From Clostridiales bacterium (GTDB lineage Bacteria > Bacillota > Clostridia > Oscillospirales > Oscillospiraceae), in assembly GCA_018374635.1 (NCBI GenBank), contig JAHAEW010000035.1:1-33093 (forward strand): DNA of 33,093 bases, read 5' to 3'. Shown one piece after another: positions 14,909 through 23,230 of the stretch. The position numbers and the translations under genes were made by a program. The stretch's first letter is position 1; each line of letters opens with the position of its first letter. The notes under the pieces were generated by a model. The model saw only the letters and a list, made by a program, of their open reading frames with translations, was not told the DNA's origin and did not search any database.

Positions 14909-15851
14909 TGTGATTCTCACACCCAGTTTCTTTTATTCCATCCTGCGTGTGACCACGCCCATCGTCTTTGCCGCCATGGGTATGGTGGTGGCCAACACCG
15001 CGGGCATTCCCAACATCGCCCTGGAGGGCATTATGCTCATCGCCGCCTTTGTGGGTATGATGGCCTCCGCTCTCTCCTCCAGCGCGTGGATCGGCCTGCT
15101 GTGCGCCATCCTCTCCGGACTGCTGTGCGCGGGTATTCTGGCCTTTTTCACCCTGTACTACCGCACCAATGTGATTCTGGGCGGCATCGCCATCAACTCC
15201 CTGGCCTCCGGCGGCACTGTATTTGCCCTGTACCTCTTCTGCCACGACAAGGGCACCTCCGCCTCGGTGCCCAGCGGTGTTCTACCCCAGGTAAAGATCC
15301 CCCTCCTGGACCAGATCCCGGTGGTGGGTGAGATCCTCTCCGGACACAATATCCTGACTTATCTGGCCTTCCTCTCGGTCATCGCCGTGTACATTCTGCT
15401 CAAGCGCACCCCTCTGGGCTTCCACCTCCGCGCGGTGGGCGAGGACGCCCATGCCGCCGAGTCGGTGGGCATCCACGTCATGCGGGTACAGGCCGTGGCC
15501 CTGCTCATCTCCGGTTTCCTAGCCAGCCTGGGCGGCGCCTTTATGTCCATGGGCTATGTCTCCTGGTTCTCCCGGGACATGGTGGCCGGCCGGGGATGGA
15601 TCGCCATTGCCGCCGAGGCCATGGGCTGTTCCCATCCCATCGGCACCGCCCTTACCTCGCTCCTCTTTGGCGCGGCCGACGCCTTCTCCAACGCCGCCGG
15701 CGTGCTGGGCTGGCCGGCCGATCTGGTGCGCACCATTCCCTACTGTGTCACCCTGGCGGGCCTGATCCTCTTCTCGGTACGGCAGTACCGCAGAAGCAGC
15801 CATAAGCGGCGGAACGCACAGAACCAGTCTGCGGCCAAGCCGGTCGGATGA
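14892..15851 (+). CDS. ABC transporter permease, NupQ-like
   Basis: A 319-residue second membrane subunit of the same importer. Family signatures include FAAMGMVVANTAGIPNIALEG near the N terminus and the coupling region GFHLRAVGEDAHAAESVGI. The ATG at 14892 lies inside the end of the previous gene, behind GGGGGT. It ends 42 bp before the convergent lacI gene, with a bidirectional hairpin in the gap. It is the last gene of the plus-strand operon that begins at 9643. Confidence 0.92.
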   Translation: MDALLNVILTPSFFYSILRVTTPIVFAAMGMVVANTAGIPNIALEGIMLIAAFVGMMASALSSSAWIGLLCAILSGLLCAGILAFFTLYYRTNVILGGIAINSLASGGTVFALYLFCHDKGTSASVPSGVLPQVKIPLLDQIPVVGEILSGHNILTYLAFLSVIAVYILLKRTPLGFHLRAVGEDAHAAESVGIHVMRVQAVALLISGFLASLGGAFMSMGYVSWFSRDMVAGRGWIAIAAEAMGCSHPIGTALTSLLFGAADAFSNAAGVLGWPADLVRTIPYCVTLAGLILFSVRQYRRSSHKRRNAQNQSAAKPVG

Positions 15852-15857
15852 CCACAG

Positions 15858-15892
15858 AAAAAACGGGCATCCGTCCCTGAGATGGATGCCCG
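15858..15892 (-). terminator. terminator between convergent permease and lacI
   Basis: A 9-bp stem CGGGCATCC/GGATGCCCG (15864-15872 with 15884-15892) is followed on the minus strand by TTTTTT. It is a good terminator for lacI and a weaker one for the plus-strand operon (CTTATCTTT follows). Confidence 0.85.
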
Positions 15893-15893
15893 C

Positions 15894-16928
15894 TTATCTT
15901 TCCCAACATACTGCTCCGGCAACCGGCGGCGCGGTGCTCTCCCGGATCTGGAGCCGCGGTTCCAGCAGAGTGCGCTTCCCCGCCTCTTCCGGACACTCCA
16001 GCTCCCGGAATGCCTGCCGGGCGGCCTCCACACCCAGCTGTCGGGCCGGCTGCCACACCGTGCTGAGCGGCTTCTCCAGATAATCGGAGAAGAGCACCCC
16101 GTCAAATCCCATCACGGACAAGTCGCGGGGGATGGAGACGCCCCGCTCCCGGCACCGCTTGTAAAACCCGTAGGCCATCATATCGTTAAAGCAGAATACC
16201 GCCGTATAGTCCCCCTCTAAAATGGCGTCGGCCACGGCATATCCGCTCTCCATCGTATAGGCCCCGGGGTAGAGATCTCTCTCCCGCAGAGCGATCCCCC
16301 ACTGGGCGCAGGCCTCCCGCACCCCGCTCAGCCGGGGCGCGCAGGTGTTGGTGGGCCCCAATACACAGGCCACCCGGCGGTGTCCCAGATCCAGCAGGTG
16401 CTCCATGGCCAGTTTGGCCCCGCGCCTCTGGTGGATGGCAGTCAAACTCACGCCAAGATCCGGGATGATCCGGTCCACCTGGATCACCGGGCGGCCATAA
16501 TCCCGGATGGCCTGACGGTACTCCATGGCCAGCGTCTCATCCGCATCGCTGGCCGGTACCAGGAGGATGGCCCCCACATCCCGGGCCGCCAGGGTCCGGA
16601 GATTGGCCAGGGCCAGCGCACTTTTGTCGCTGGAGGAGGTGATCACGATATTCCACCCCGTCTCCAGCGCCACCGCCTCCACTCCGCTGACCAGTTCGGC
16701 AAAAAAGAGGTTCCGGATGTCCGGGATCACCACGCCCAACGCCTGGCTCTGCCCGGTCACCAGGGTCACTGCATTCTGGTTTGGGACGTAGCGCAGCTGT
16801 TCCGCGGCCTGCCGGATCTGTTCGCAGGTCTCGGGAGAGATCCGGTGGGGCTTTCCGTTGAGCACCTGGGACACCGCCCCGGGAGAAACCCCCGCAAGCC
16901 GCGCCACATCCCGCAGCGTCGCCGCCAT
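15894..16928 (-). CDS. LacI-family transcriptional regulator
   Basis: A 344-residue regulator. The N-terminal helix-turn-helix and hinge region reads LRDVARLAGVSPGAVSQVLNG (about residues 5-25) with the hinge near 50-60, followed by a periplasmic-binding-like effector domain (from about 62) with typical LGVVIPDIRNLFFAELVSGVE and DLSVMGFDGV. The frame is open further upstream, but the start at 16928 fits the family and follows GGGAGGAAGTGAGGGAG. It is convergent with the ABC permeases and divergent from the PfkB kinase. It most likely represses the operon at 9643 through the palindrome at 9546-9573 and is released by a ribosyl or sugar effector. Effector and direct binding are inferences. Confidence 0.92.
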   Translation of the reverse strand: MAATLRDVARLAGVSPGAVSQVLNGKPHRISPETCEQIRQAAEQLRYVPNQNAVTLVTGQSQALGVVIPDIRNLFFAELVSGVEAVALETGWNIVITSSSDKSALALANLRTLAARDVGAILLVPASDADETLAMEYRQAIRDYGRPVIQVDRIIPDLGVSLTAIHQRRGAKLAMEHLLDLGHRRVACVLGPTNTCAPRLSGVREACAQWGIALRERDLYPGAYTMESGYAVADAILEGDYTAVFCFNDMMAYGFYKRCRERGVSIPRDLSVMGFDGVLFSDYLEKPLSTVWQPARQLGVEAARQAFRELECPEEAGKRTLLEPRLQIRESTAPPVAGAVCWER

Positions 16929-16966
16929 CTCCCTCACTTCCTCCCGCACATCATTTAGTAGTACAT

Positions 16967-16995
16967 ATTTTACCACACCCCTGTGGAAAGTACAA
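16967..16995 (-). promoter_or_regulatory. candidate lacI promoter with small palindrome
   Basis: TTGTAC (-35, 16990-16995 read on the minus strand), 17-bp spacing and TAAAAT (-10, 16967-16972). Between them lies CCACA-CCCC-TGTGG (16973-16986), a possible protein-binding palindrome, though it lacks the CG centre of the upstream LacI-type operator. No good plus-strand promoter for the kinase gene was recognised in the same interval. Confidence 0.4.
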
Positions 16996-17035
16996 GACAA
17001 CTCCCTTGATCCGCAACGCATGGAGGTTTATCTGC

Positions 17036-17953
17036 ATGAAGGTACTCAATTTCGGTTCTCTCAACATCGACCGCTCCTATACTGTGCCCCACTTTGTCCG
17101 TGCGGGCGAGACGCTGGCGTCCCTGGAGATGAAGACCGCCGGAGGCGGAAAGGGCCTCAACCAGAGTATTGCCCTGGCCCGGGCCGGCCTGCCCGTCTGG
17201 CACGCCGGAAAAATCGGCGGCGACGGCGCCTTTCTCCTGCGGGAACTCTCCGAGAGCGGGGTGGACGTCTCTCTCATCCGCCAGGACCCCGCTCTGCCCA
17301 CCGGGCACGCCATCATACAGGTGGACCCTCTGGGGCAGAACTGCATTCTGCTTCACGGCGGCGCCAATCAGGCCATCTCCCAGGGGGAGGCGGACGCCGT
17401 TCTGGCGCATTTTGCCCCTGGAGACTGGCTCTTTCTGCAAAACGAGATCTCCTGCCTCCCCTACCTGATCGCCCAGGGCCGGAAGCGGGGAATGACGGTA
17501 GTCCTCAATCCCTCTCCGCTGGATGATACACTCCTGCATACCGATCTCAGCGGCGTCTCCTGGCTCATCCTCAATGAGATCGAGGGCGCCGGACTCACCG
17601 GCGAGCAGGAGCCCCAAGCCATCTGTCAGGCCCTGCGCCGCCGCTGGCCGGACATGCAGGTCGTCCTTACCCTGGGCGACAACGGCTCCCTCTGCGCCAG
17701 TGAGCAGGGGCTCCTCCGTCAGGCCGTCTTCCCTGTGGAAGCGGTAGACAGCACGGCGGCCGGAGATACCTTCACCGGCTATTTCTTTGCCGCCGTCTGC
17801 CTGGGGCTCAGCCATGCCCAGGCCCTGACCCGGGCCAGCATCGCAGCCGCTCTGGCCGTCGCCCAGCCGGGCGCCGCGCCCTCCATCCCCCACGCCCGGC
17901 AGGTGGACGACGCACTCGCGGCACTGGCGCAGCCCAGATCCTCCGTTGTCTGA
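17036..17953 (+). CDS. PfkB-family carbohydrate/nucleoside kinase, ribokinase-like
   Basis: A 305-residue kinase that transfers phosphate from ATP to a sugar, most plausibly ribose or a nucleoside in this context. Motif 1 is GGGKGLNQSIALARAG near residues 36-51, the substrate-binding N-terminal part begins NFGSLNIDRSY, and motif 2 is DSTAAGDTFTGYF with the catalytic Asp. GGAGGT stands about 9 bases before ATG 17036. It is divergent from lacI and 14 bp ahead of the nucleoside hydrolase gene, so these two form a unit: base removal followed by sugar phosphorylation. Ribokinase is the leading guess; other PfkB substrates cannot be excluded. Confidence 0.88.
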   Translation: MKVLNFGSLNIDRSYTVPHFVRAGETLASLEMKTAGGGKGLNQSIALARAGLPVWHAGKIGGDGAFLLRELSESGVDVSLIRQDPALPTGHAIIQVDPLGQNCILLHGGANQAISQGEADAVLAHFAPGDWLFLQNEISCLPYLIAQGRKRGMTVVLNPSPLDDTLLHTDLSGVSWLILNEIEGAGLTGEQEPQAICQALRRRWPDMQVVLTLGDNGSLCASEQGLLRQAVFPVEAVDSTAAGDTFTGYFFAAVCLGLSHAQALTRASIAAALAVAQPGAAPSIPHARQVDDALAALAQPRSSVV

Positions 17954-17967
17954 AAGGAGCATATGGT

Positions 17968-19023
17968 ATGTATCACCCTCTGACACAAGAAGAAATCCGG
18001 TCCAGACTGACCATTCCAACCGGGAAGCTGCGTCTGGTCATTGACACCGACGCCAAAAATGAAGTGGACGACCAGTTTGCCATTGCCTGGGCGCTGCGCT
18101 CCAAGGAGCGCTTTTCGGTGGAGGCGGTCTATGCCGCCCCCTTCTCCCACAGCTCCTCTCCCCTGGGTGAGAGCGAGGAGAGCACGCTGGCCAGTGCCCT
18201 GCACGGCGCCGCGGACGGACCGGCCCACGGTATGGAACAGAGCTATCAGGAGATCCTCAAACTCTTTTCCCTGCTGAACGAGGCCCCGTCCGGGCGGGTC
18301 TTCCGGGGTTCTCCCGGCTATCTTCCCGCGGAGGGCGCCATAGAGAGCGACGCCGTCCGGGATCTGATCCACCGCGCCTTGGAAAGCGAGGAGCCGCTCT
18401 ATGTGGCCGCCATCGCTGCGCTGACCAACGTGGCCTCCGCGCTGCTGATGGCCCCTGAGATCGCCCGCAAGCTGGTGGTGGTCTGGCTGGGAGGTCAGCC
18501 GCTCTCCTTTGGACACGGATTTGAATATAACCTCTATCAGGATGTCCGGGCCGTCCAGGTGGTCCTGAACAGCGGCGTCCCCCTGGTCCACATTCCCTGT
18601 ATGGGCGTGGCATCTCTGCTCACTACCACAGAGGACGAGCTGCGCTGCCGCCTCTGGGACCGCAGTGAGATCGGCCGCTATCTGGCCCAGAACTGTCTGG
18701 ACGCCTTCCGGAAGCCGGAGGCCTCCATCGCCCTCATGGCTCTCAACCGCCAGGGCTATCTCAAGGGCCAGGCCGACCAGAGCGACGCATATTTCTCCCA
18801 GTTCCCCACCCAGTATGTGGCCTGGAGCCGGGTCATCTGGGATATCTCCACCATCGCCTTCCTGAAAAATCCCAACTGGGTCCTCACGGTTGAGACCGAG
18901 GCCCCCACACTGAACAACGACCTGACCTGGGATCTCACGCCCCGGGGGCGTCACCTGGTGCGCACCGCCACTTACTGTCACCGGGATATGATTTTTGGCG
19001 ATCTTTTCCACGCGCTGGGATAA
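17968..19023 (+). CDS. nucleoside hydrolase family protein
   Basis: A 351-residue protein of the inosine-uridine-preferring nucleoside hydrolase fold, which cleaves the N-glycosidic bond of nucleosides to base and ribose using bound calcium. The N-terminal aspartate cluster is the variant DTDAKNEVDDQFA (26-38) instead of the classical DTDPGxDDAxA. The second acidic motif EYNLYQDVRA corresponds to the family's EFNxxxDPxA. The substrate could therefore differ from plain inosine or uridine. ATG 17968 follows AAAGGAG; an out-of-frame ATG lies at 17963. It follows the kinase by 14 bp and ends at a strong hairpin. Confidence 0.85.
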   Translation: MYHPLTQEEIRSRLTIPTGKLRLVIDTDAKNEVDDQFAIAWALRSKERFSVEAVYAAPFSHSSSPLGESEESTLASALHGAADGPAHGMEQSYQEILKLFSLLNEAPSGRVFRGSPGYLPAEGAIESDAVRDLIHRALESEEPLYVAAIAALTNVASALLMAPEIARKLVVVWLGGQPLSFGHGFEYNLYQDVRAVQVVLNSGVPLVHIPCMGVASLLTTTEDELRCRLWDRSEIGRYLAQNCLDAFRKPEASIALMALNRQGYLKGQADQSDAYFSQFPTQYVAWSRVIWDISTIAFLKNPNWVLTVETEAPTLNNDLTWDLTPRGRHLVRTATYCHRDMIFGDLFHALG

Positions 19024-19076
19024 AAAATTGCCCTGTATCACAGGATTTCCTCTGCGGTACGCGGGCTTATTTATAC

Positions 19077-19111
19077 AGAGCGCCGCAGATGCCTTGTATC
19101 TGCGGCGCTCT
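19077..19111. terminator. hairpin between nucleoside hydrolase and TRAP operon
   Basis: A perfect 14-bp stem (19077-19090 with 19098-19111) with a 7-base loop lies between convergent genes. Only short T tracts flank it (CTCTTTC on plus), so it probably acts in both directions with moderate strength. Confidence 0.75.
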
Positions 19112-19135
19112 TTCAAATCAAGTCAAGTGATATGG

Positions 19136-19654
19136 TTATCCGTCTTTGCCGGACAGGGCGGTCTTTTTCCCGGAAAAAAGCAGTACGCAGTCCACTAGCT
19201 TGCGGATGGCAAAAACAGCGATCAGGCCCATGCCCAGCAGCACGCCGGTATTGAGCGCCCACAGCGGATACTTGAGCACCGTGGTAGCCTCTCCGGTGGA
19301 GATCTGGGTGCTCACGATGGTCAGCAGCTGAAGCACGATCAAACCGGAGATCACCAGCGCGACCACGTACTGGATCAGCTTGAAAACGCCATACTTCTTC
19401 TCTTTGCCCTGCTCCCGGGCCCCATCCTCCAACAGCGTCAGCGAGATCAGATCGTCGGACAAGAAGGCCAGCGCCGAGCAGACAAAAATGCTCCACACAA
19501 ACAGGAGCTTGAGCAGCTCGTCCACCCAGGGAGTGGGGATCAGCAGAACATTCCGCGCCAGCACCGCATAGGTCTCCACCAGGATCATCACGACTCCCAC
19601 CAGACCGAACAGCCACTCAACGGCGGATATCACCTTGGATATATTCTTTTTCAT
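19136..19654 (-). CDS. dctQ: TRAP transporter small permease, DctQ type
   Basis: A 172-residue membrane protein with four hydrophobic helices, the small subunit of a tripartite ATP-independent periplasmic transporter. The stretch VLARNVLLIPTPWVDELLKLLFVWSIF matches the DctQ pattern (aRyv...pWteElar...vW). ATG 19654 follows AAGGTG. It is the last gene of the minus-strand operon, 12 bp behind the cyclase gene, whereas DctQ is normally next to or fused with DctM. It should pair with the DctM protein at 21498-22772. Confidence 0.9.
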   Translation of the reverse strand: MKKNISKVISAVEWLFGLVGVVMILVETYAVLARNVLLIPTPWVDELLKLLFVWSIFVCSALAFLSDDLISLTLLEDGAREQGKEKKYGVFKLIQYVVALVISGLIVLQLLTIVSTQISTGEATTVLKYPLWALNTGVLLGMGLIAVFAIRKLVDCVLLFSGKKTALSGKDG

Positions 19655-19666
19655 CTCGCACCTTCC

Positions 19667-20347
19667 TCACTCTTCTACAACCGCGATCACACGGATCTGG
19701 CTGCCGTCGGCATGCTGGGTGTTCAGCGGAAGGGCGATCAGCTGACAGACATCCGCGCCGATCTCCCACAGATTGGTCAGATACTCGATCTGAAGGATCT
19801 CGCCCTGCTTGAGCACATGCTCGTGGACCGGCTGCTCAGCCACCTCGCCCGGCTTCATATGCCGCAGATTGCGGATGACATAGTCCTGGGCAAAGTCATA
19901 GCCCACCACCTTGGGGCGGTAGTTCTTGATCCAGATCCCGGCGTCCTCGGTCAAATAGGGGGAAGTATCCCAGTACTCGGTGGTCTTCCAACTCACCTTG
20001 CGGCCCCGGTCGGTCCGGATCAGAAGGCTGTCAAAGTGGCGCTCCCGATAGGGCTCATTGGCCTTTTCCAGCATCTCCCCGGTGATGGCAGTGTTATCGC
20101 CGCAGCTGGAGAAATCCAGGATCAGGCAGTCGGTGATGGCCCAATCCTGAATGGGATAGTCATCCAGCGTCTTGCCCTTGGGGTCAAAGTGCAGCGGCGC
20201 ATCAATGTGGGTGTACCAGTGGGACTCCAGATTATAGGCCGCACACTGCCACGGATCATGATTTGCGTGGGTCTTGACCGGCGTGACATGGAATCCATAG
20301 CGCCAGTGCTCCTCAATCGGCCAGGTCAGATCTATGATTCTTCTCAT
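19667..20347 (-). CDS. cyclase-family (kynurenine formamidase-like) metal hydrolase
   Basis: A 226-residue cytoplasmic protein of the PF04199 'cyclase' family, Mn/Zn-dependent hydrolases that open amides or lactams (kynurenine formamidase, isatin hydrolase). The metal-binding motif HxxTHxDxPxHF is present as SHWYTHIDAPLHFD (about 46-59), followed by LILDFS and RTDRG. The ATG at 20347 follows AAGGAG with 8-base spacing; the upstream in-frame GTG overlaps that site. It is embedded between DctP and DctQ, 21 and 12 bp from its neighbours, so its substrate or product is probably what the TRAP transporter carries. The actual compound cannot be named. Confidence 0.82.
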   Translation of the reverse strand: MRRIIDLTWPIEEHWRYGFHVTPVKTHANHDPWQCAAYNLESHWYTHIDAPLHFDPKGKTLDDYPIQDWAITDCLILDFSSCGDNTAITGEMLEKANEPYRERHFDSLLIRTDRGRKVSWKTTEYWDTSPYLTEDAGIWIKNYRPKVVGYDFAQDYVIRNLRHMKPGEVAEQPVHEHVLKQGEILQIEYLTNLWEIGADVCQLIALPLNTQHADGSQIRVIAVVEE

Positions 20348-20368
20348 AAGAGACACTCCTTTCTCCCG

Positions 20369-21445
20369 TTATCCCTGGGTCTCCTGCAGCAGCTCCACCA
20401 GTTCGGTTCCGTACTGGTCGGTGAAGAGGGTCCAGGTGGGCAGGGCCTTCTCCCGGAAGGCGGCCTTGTCCGGATCCTCCACCACCTCGCAGCCGTAGTC
20501 GATCAGGGTCTGCATGGCCTCCGCCTGGGCCTCGTCGGTCAGCTCCAGCTGCTTCTCACGGGCCACGTCGGCGGCCTCCTGGATCAGGGCGCGCTGGGAT
20601 TCAGACATGCGATCCCACGTCTTTTTGCTCATGCCCATATAGAGCGGCGTGTAGACCGCATCGGTCATGGTCACATAGGGCTGCACCTCGTAGAATTTGC
20701 GGGAGACGATCTCGTGCAGGGGATTGTCCTGGGCGCTGACCGTGCCCTGCTGAAGGGCGGTGTACAGCTCCGAGGCGTCAATGCTGGTGGGAAGCGCCCC
20801 CATGGCAGACCAGGTGGCCACCTGGACCTCTGCGGGGAGCGTGCGCATCTTGATGCCCTTCATGTCATCCGGAGTGGACACCGGGCGCACATTGTTGGTC
20901 AGCTCGCGGAAACCGTTCTCCCAGACCGAGAGCCCCACGATGCCCTTATCCTCAAACATATGGTTGATCTGCTCGGCGGCCGGACCGGCGGCGGCGGTAC
21001 GGGCCGCCTCCAGATCCTCAAAGAGGAAGGGCAGCTGGAACACTTCGATCTCGGGCACCAGTCCGGAAAAATAGGCCGTGCCGGCTACGCCGATGTCGAT
21101 CGTCCCCTGCTGCAGCCCCTGCACCATGGAGGTGGCGTCCCCCAGCGCGGTGTCAAAAAAGGCCAGCGCCTCAATGGTTCCATCCGAATAGGTATTGATG
21201 TACTCGGCCATCACTTTCAGCGCGCCGCCCACCGGCATGTTCTCCGGAAGAGAGCCGGCAAACAGGCTGATGGACATCTTCTCGCCGGTGATCTCACCGG
21301 CGGCCACCGGTCCCGCCTCGGGCACTTCCACCGTGTCGTTGAGGGCGGTCTTGCCGCCGCTGCCGCCAGCCCGGATATCGCAGGCGGTCATGGTCAGCAG
21401 CATCGCCATGGCCATGCCAAATGCCAAAACCTTCTTTTTCATCAT
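20369..21445 (-). CDS. dctP: TRAP transporter substrate-binding protein, DctP type
   Basis: A 358-residue lipoprotein that captures an organic acid-like ligand outside the membrane. A signal peptide with lipobox ending MTAC gives a lipidated Cys22. DctP features: GDATSMVQGLQQGTIDIGVAGTAYFSGLVPEIEVFQLPFLF, then DDMKGIKMRTL with the ligand-carboxylate-binding Arg, and the helix WDRMSESQRALIQEAADVA. The start is the first of two adjacent ATGs behind AGGAG. It lies between DctM (52 bp) and the cyclase gene (21 bp). Confidence 0.93.
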   Translation of the reverse strand: MMKKKVLAFGMAMAMLLTMTACDIRAGGSGGKTALNDTVEVPEAGPVAAGEITGEKMSISLFAGSLPENMPVGGALKVMAEYINTYSDGTIEALAFFDTALGDATSMVQGLQQGTIDIGVAGTAYFSGLVPEIEVFQLPFLFEDLEAARTAAAGPAAEQINHMFEDKGIVGLSVWENGFRELTNNVRPVSTPDDMKGIKMRTLPAEVQVATWSAMGALPTSIDASELYTALQQGTVSAQDNPLHEIVSRKFYEVQPYVTMTDAVYTPLYMGMSKKTWDRMSESQRALIQEAADVAREKQLELTDEAQAEAMQTLIDYGCEVVEDPDKAAFREKALPTWTLFTDQYGTELVELLQETQG

Positions 21446-21497
21446 TTGTTTTCTCCTCACGCGTTCAAGATTGCTCGTATCCAGTTTACCCGCAGGC

Positions 21498-22772
21498 TCA
21501 AATCAGGTTCGGAAGGAACGTCACAATGCCGGGCACCAGGATCACAACGATGGTGCCGGCAAAGATCGCCAGCAGAGGAATGGGCAGATGGGGGATGATC
21601 TTATGCACCGGCTGTCCGCCCACACTGGAGGCCACATACAGGTTGATGCCCACCGGGGGAGTCGCCAGGCCGATGCACAGCACAATGACCATCACCACGC
21701 CGAAGTAGACCATGTTGATGCCGTAGGCGTCGGCCGTCGGGCAGAAGATCGGGGCAAAGATCAAAAGCGCGGGGACCGCATCGATGAAGCAGCCTGCCAC
21801 CAGCAGGATCAGGCAGGCGGCAAAGACAAACACCAGCGGGTTGCTGATGGAGGAGGTAAAGGTCCGGGCCAGGGTCTGGGGAATACCGGCGCGGGTGATG
21901 ACCCAGCCAAAGGCCTGGGTGGCCGCCACGATGAGCATGATGCCCGCGGCGCTCTTCACGCCGCCGTAGACGATCTTGCAGATATCCTTGATCTTGATCT
22001 CCTTGTAGATGAACACACCCACAAACAGGCAGTAGAAGCAGCACAGGGCAGAGGCCTCCGTGGGCGTCACAAAGCCGGAGTAGATGCCGCCCAGGATGAT
22101 GACGGGCGCCAGCAGCGCCCAGAAGGCATGGCCAAAGGAGCGGACCACCTCGCCCAGGTGGAAGCGTCCGCTGCCCTTATACCCCTTCTTGATGCACTGC
22201 ATCACTACGACCACGATCAGCACCAGACCCAGGAACAGTCCGGGCAGCAGCCCGGCCAGCAGCATATCGCCCACCGACGCGCCGGAGGCCACCGCATAGA
22301 GGACCATCAGGATACTGGGCGGGATGATGGGGCCGAATACGCCGCCCACGGTCTGGATGGCGCTGGCAAAGCCGGGATCATATCCCTCCTCCTCCATGGA
22401 AGGGATCATGATGCCGCCCACCGCCGCGGTGGTGGCGGCGCCCGCGCCGGTCATAGCCGCAAAGATCATGCTGGCCACGATGTCCACCACAGCCAGCCCG
22501 CCGGGCATCCAGCCCACCAGCTTCTTGGCAAAGTCCACGATCCGCCGGGAGATACCGCCGCTCTGCATCAGACAGCCGGCGATTACAAAGAAGGGAATCG
22601 CCATCAGCGTAAAGGAATCCACACCCTTGAGCATCTGCTGGCCGACGATAATCAGCGGAATCTCCGTGTAAAGCGCCAGATACAGCATGGCCGACGCGCA
22701 CAGCGCAATGGCGATCGGGATGCCGAGGAACAGCAGGACAAAGAAAGAACCTATCAGTACTGCCAGATCCAT
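21498..22772 (-). CDS. dctM: TRAP transporter large permease, DctM type
   Basis: A 424-residue integral membrane protein with about a dozen helices, the Na+-coupled translocation subunit. Typical stretches are FLGIPIAIAL, AIPFFVIAGCLM, MTGAGAATTAAVGGIMIPSM, GGVFGPIIPPSI and the C-terminal CIGLATPPVGINLYV. ATG 22772 follows AGGTGA with 5-base spacing; a GTG nine bases upstream overlaps that site and is less likely. It is the first gene of the operon with a leader of about 315 nt. Gene order M-P-cyclase-Q differs from the usual P-Q-M. Confidence 0.93.
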   Translation of the reverse strand: MDLAVLIGSFFVLLFLGIPIAIALCASAMLYLALYTEIPLIIVGQQMLKGVDSFTLMAIPFFVIAGCLMQSGGISRRIVDFAKKLVGWMPGGLAVVDIVASMIFAAMTGAGAATTAAVGGIMIPSMEEEGYDPGFASAIQTVGGVFGPIIPPSILMVLYAVASGASVGDMLLAGLLPGLFLGLVLIVVVVMQCIKKGYKGSGRFHLGEVVRSFGHAFWALLAPVIILGGIYSGFVTPTEASALCCFYCLFVGVFIYKEIKIKDICKIVYGGVKSAAGIMLIVAATQAFGWVITRAGIPQTLARTFTSSISNPLVFVFAACLILLVAGCFIDAVPALLIFAPIFCPTADAYGINMVYFGVVMVIVLCIGLATPPVGINLYVASSVGGQPVHKIIPHLPIPLLAIFAGTIVVILVPGIVTFLPNLI

Positions 22773-23081
22773 TGTTCTCACCTCTCCTATTTTCTTTCAT
22801 GTATGATCTGTTTTTCTCTTCCGGCCTGTGACCGGCCGGTGCCTTTGGGGAAGTTGCGCCCCCTGGGATCCAATGCTCTTTTTCGCCCCCTTCTGCAACC
22901 ATCGTTTCAAACTGCGTCACTGCAGCGGTCACGCAGAATCACAAAAGCATTTTTATTCTTTTTAGCAAACGGCATGCCAATTCTTGTCGACCATTGCCAA
23001 TACGCTGCACCGCAGACCTTTGGCGGTATCCACCGCATGTTCTCCCCAAAAAGAATCCGCCAAAACGTTTCATATCGTTTC
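22773..23081 (-). other. long 5' leader of the TRAP operon
   Basis: About 300 bases between the promoter and dctM contain no credible gene. A short hairpin CTGCGT/ACGCAG lies near 22913-22937. No known riboswitch was recognised. LacI-like AAACGTTT (23063-23070) and repeated CGTTTCAT elements lie at the promoter end. Confidence 0.4.
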
Positions 23082-23122
23082 ATGTAGAAACAAATTAAAA
23101 TATTTTTGTTTCTACATTTCAA
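23082..23122 (-). promoter_or_regulatory. promoter of the TRAP operon inside a 36-bp palindrome
   Basis: On the minus strand TTGAAA (23117-23122), 17-bp spacing and TTTAAT (23094-23099) form a good promoter. A perfect inverted repeat with 13-base arms, ATGTAGAAACAAA/TTTGTTTCTACAT (23082-23094 with 23105-23117), covers the spacer and -10 box. A regulator bound there would control transcription. Which regulator is unknown; none is encoded in the operon. Confidence 0.6.
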
Positions 23123-23141
23123 CACGTTTCCGTTTTGTTCC

Positions 23142-23191
23142 AAAAAAGAGCCGCAGAGCATCTGTACGGGTCGGTACAGATGCTCTGCGGC
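23142..23191 (-). terminator. terminator of the GTPase-nuclease gene
   Basis: A perfect 18-bp stem (23150-23167 with 23174-23191) with a 6-base loop is followed on the minus strand by CTCTTTTTT. Confidence 0.92.
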
Positions 23192-23230
23192 CTGCGTAAA
23201 TAAGACGGCCTTCTGCTCTGTCCGGCCTCT

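Noticed and set aside
22773..23081. Riboswitch in the TRAP operon leader
   Set aside because: The leader is long, but I could not match it to any known riboswitch core, and the only hairpin seen is short.
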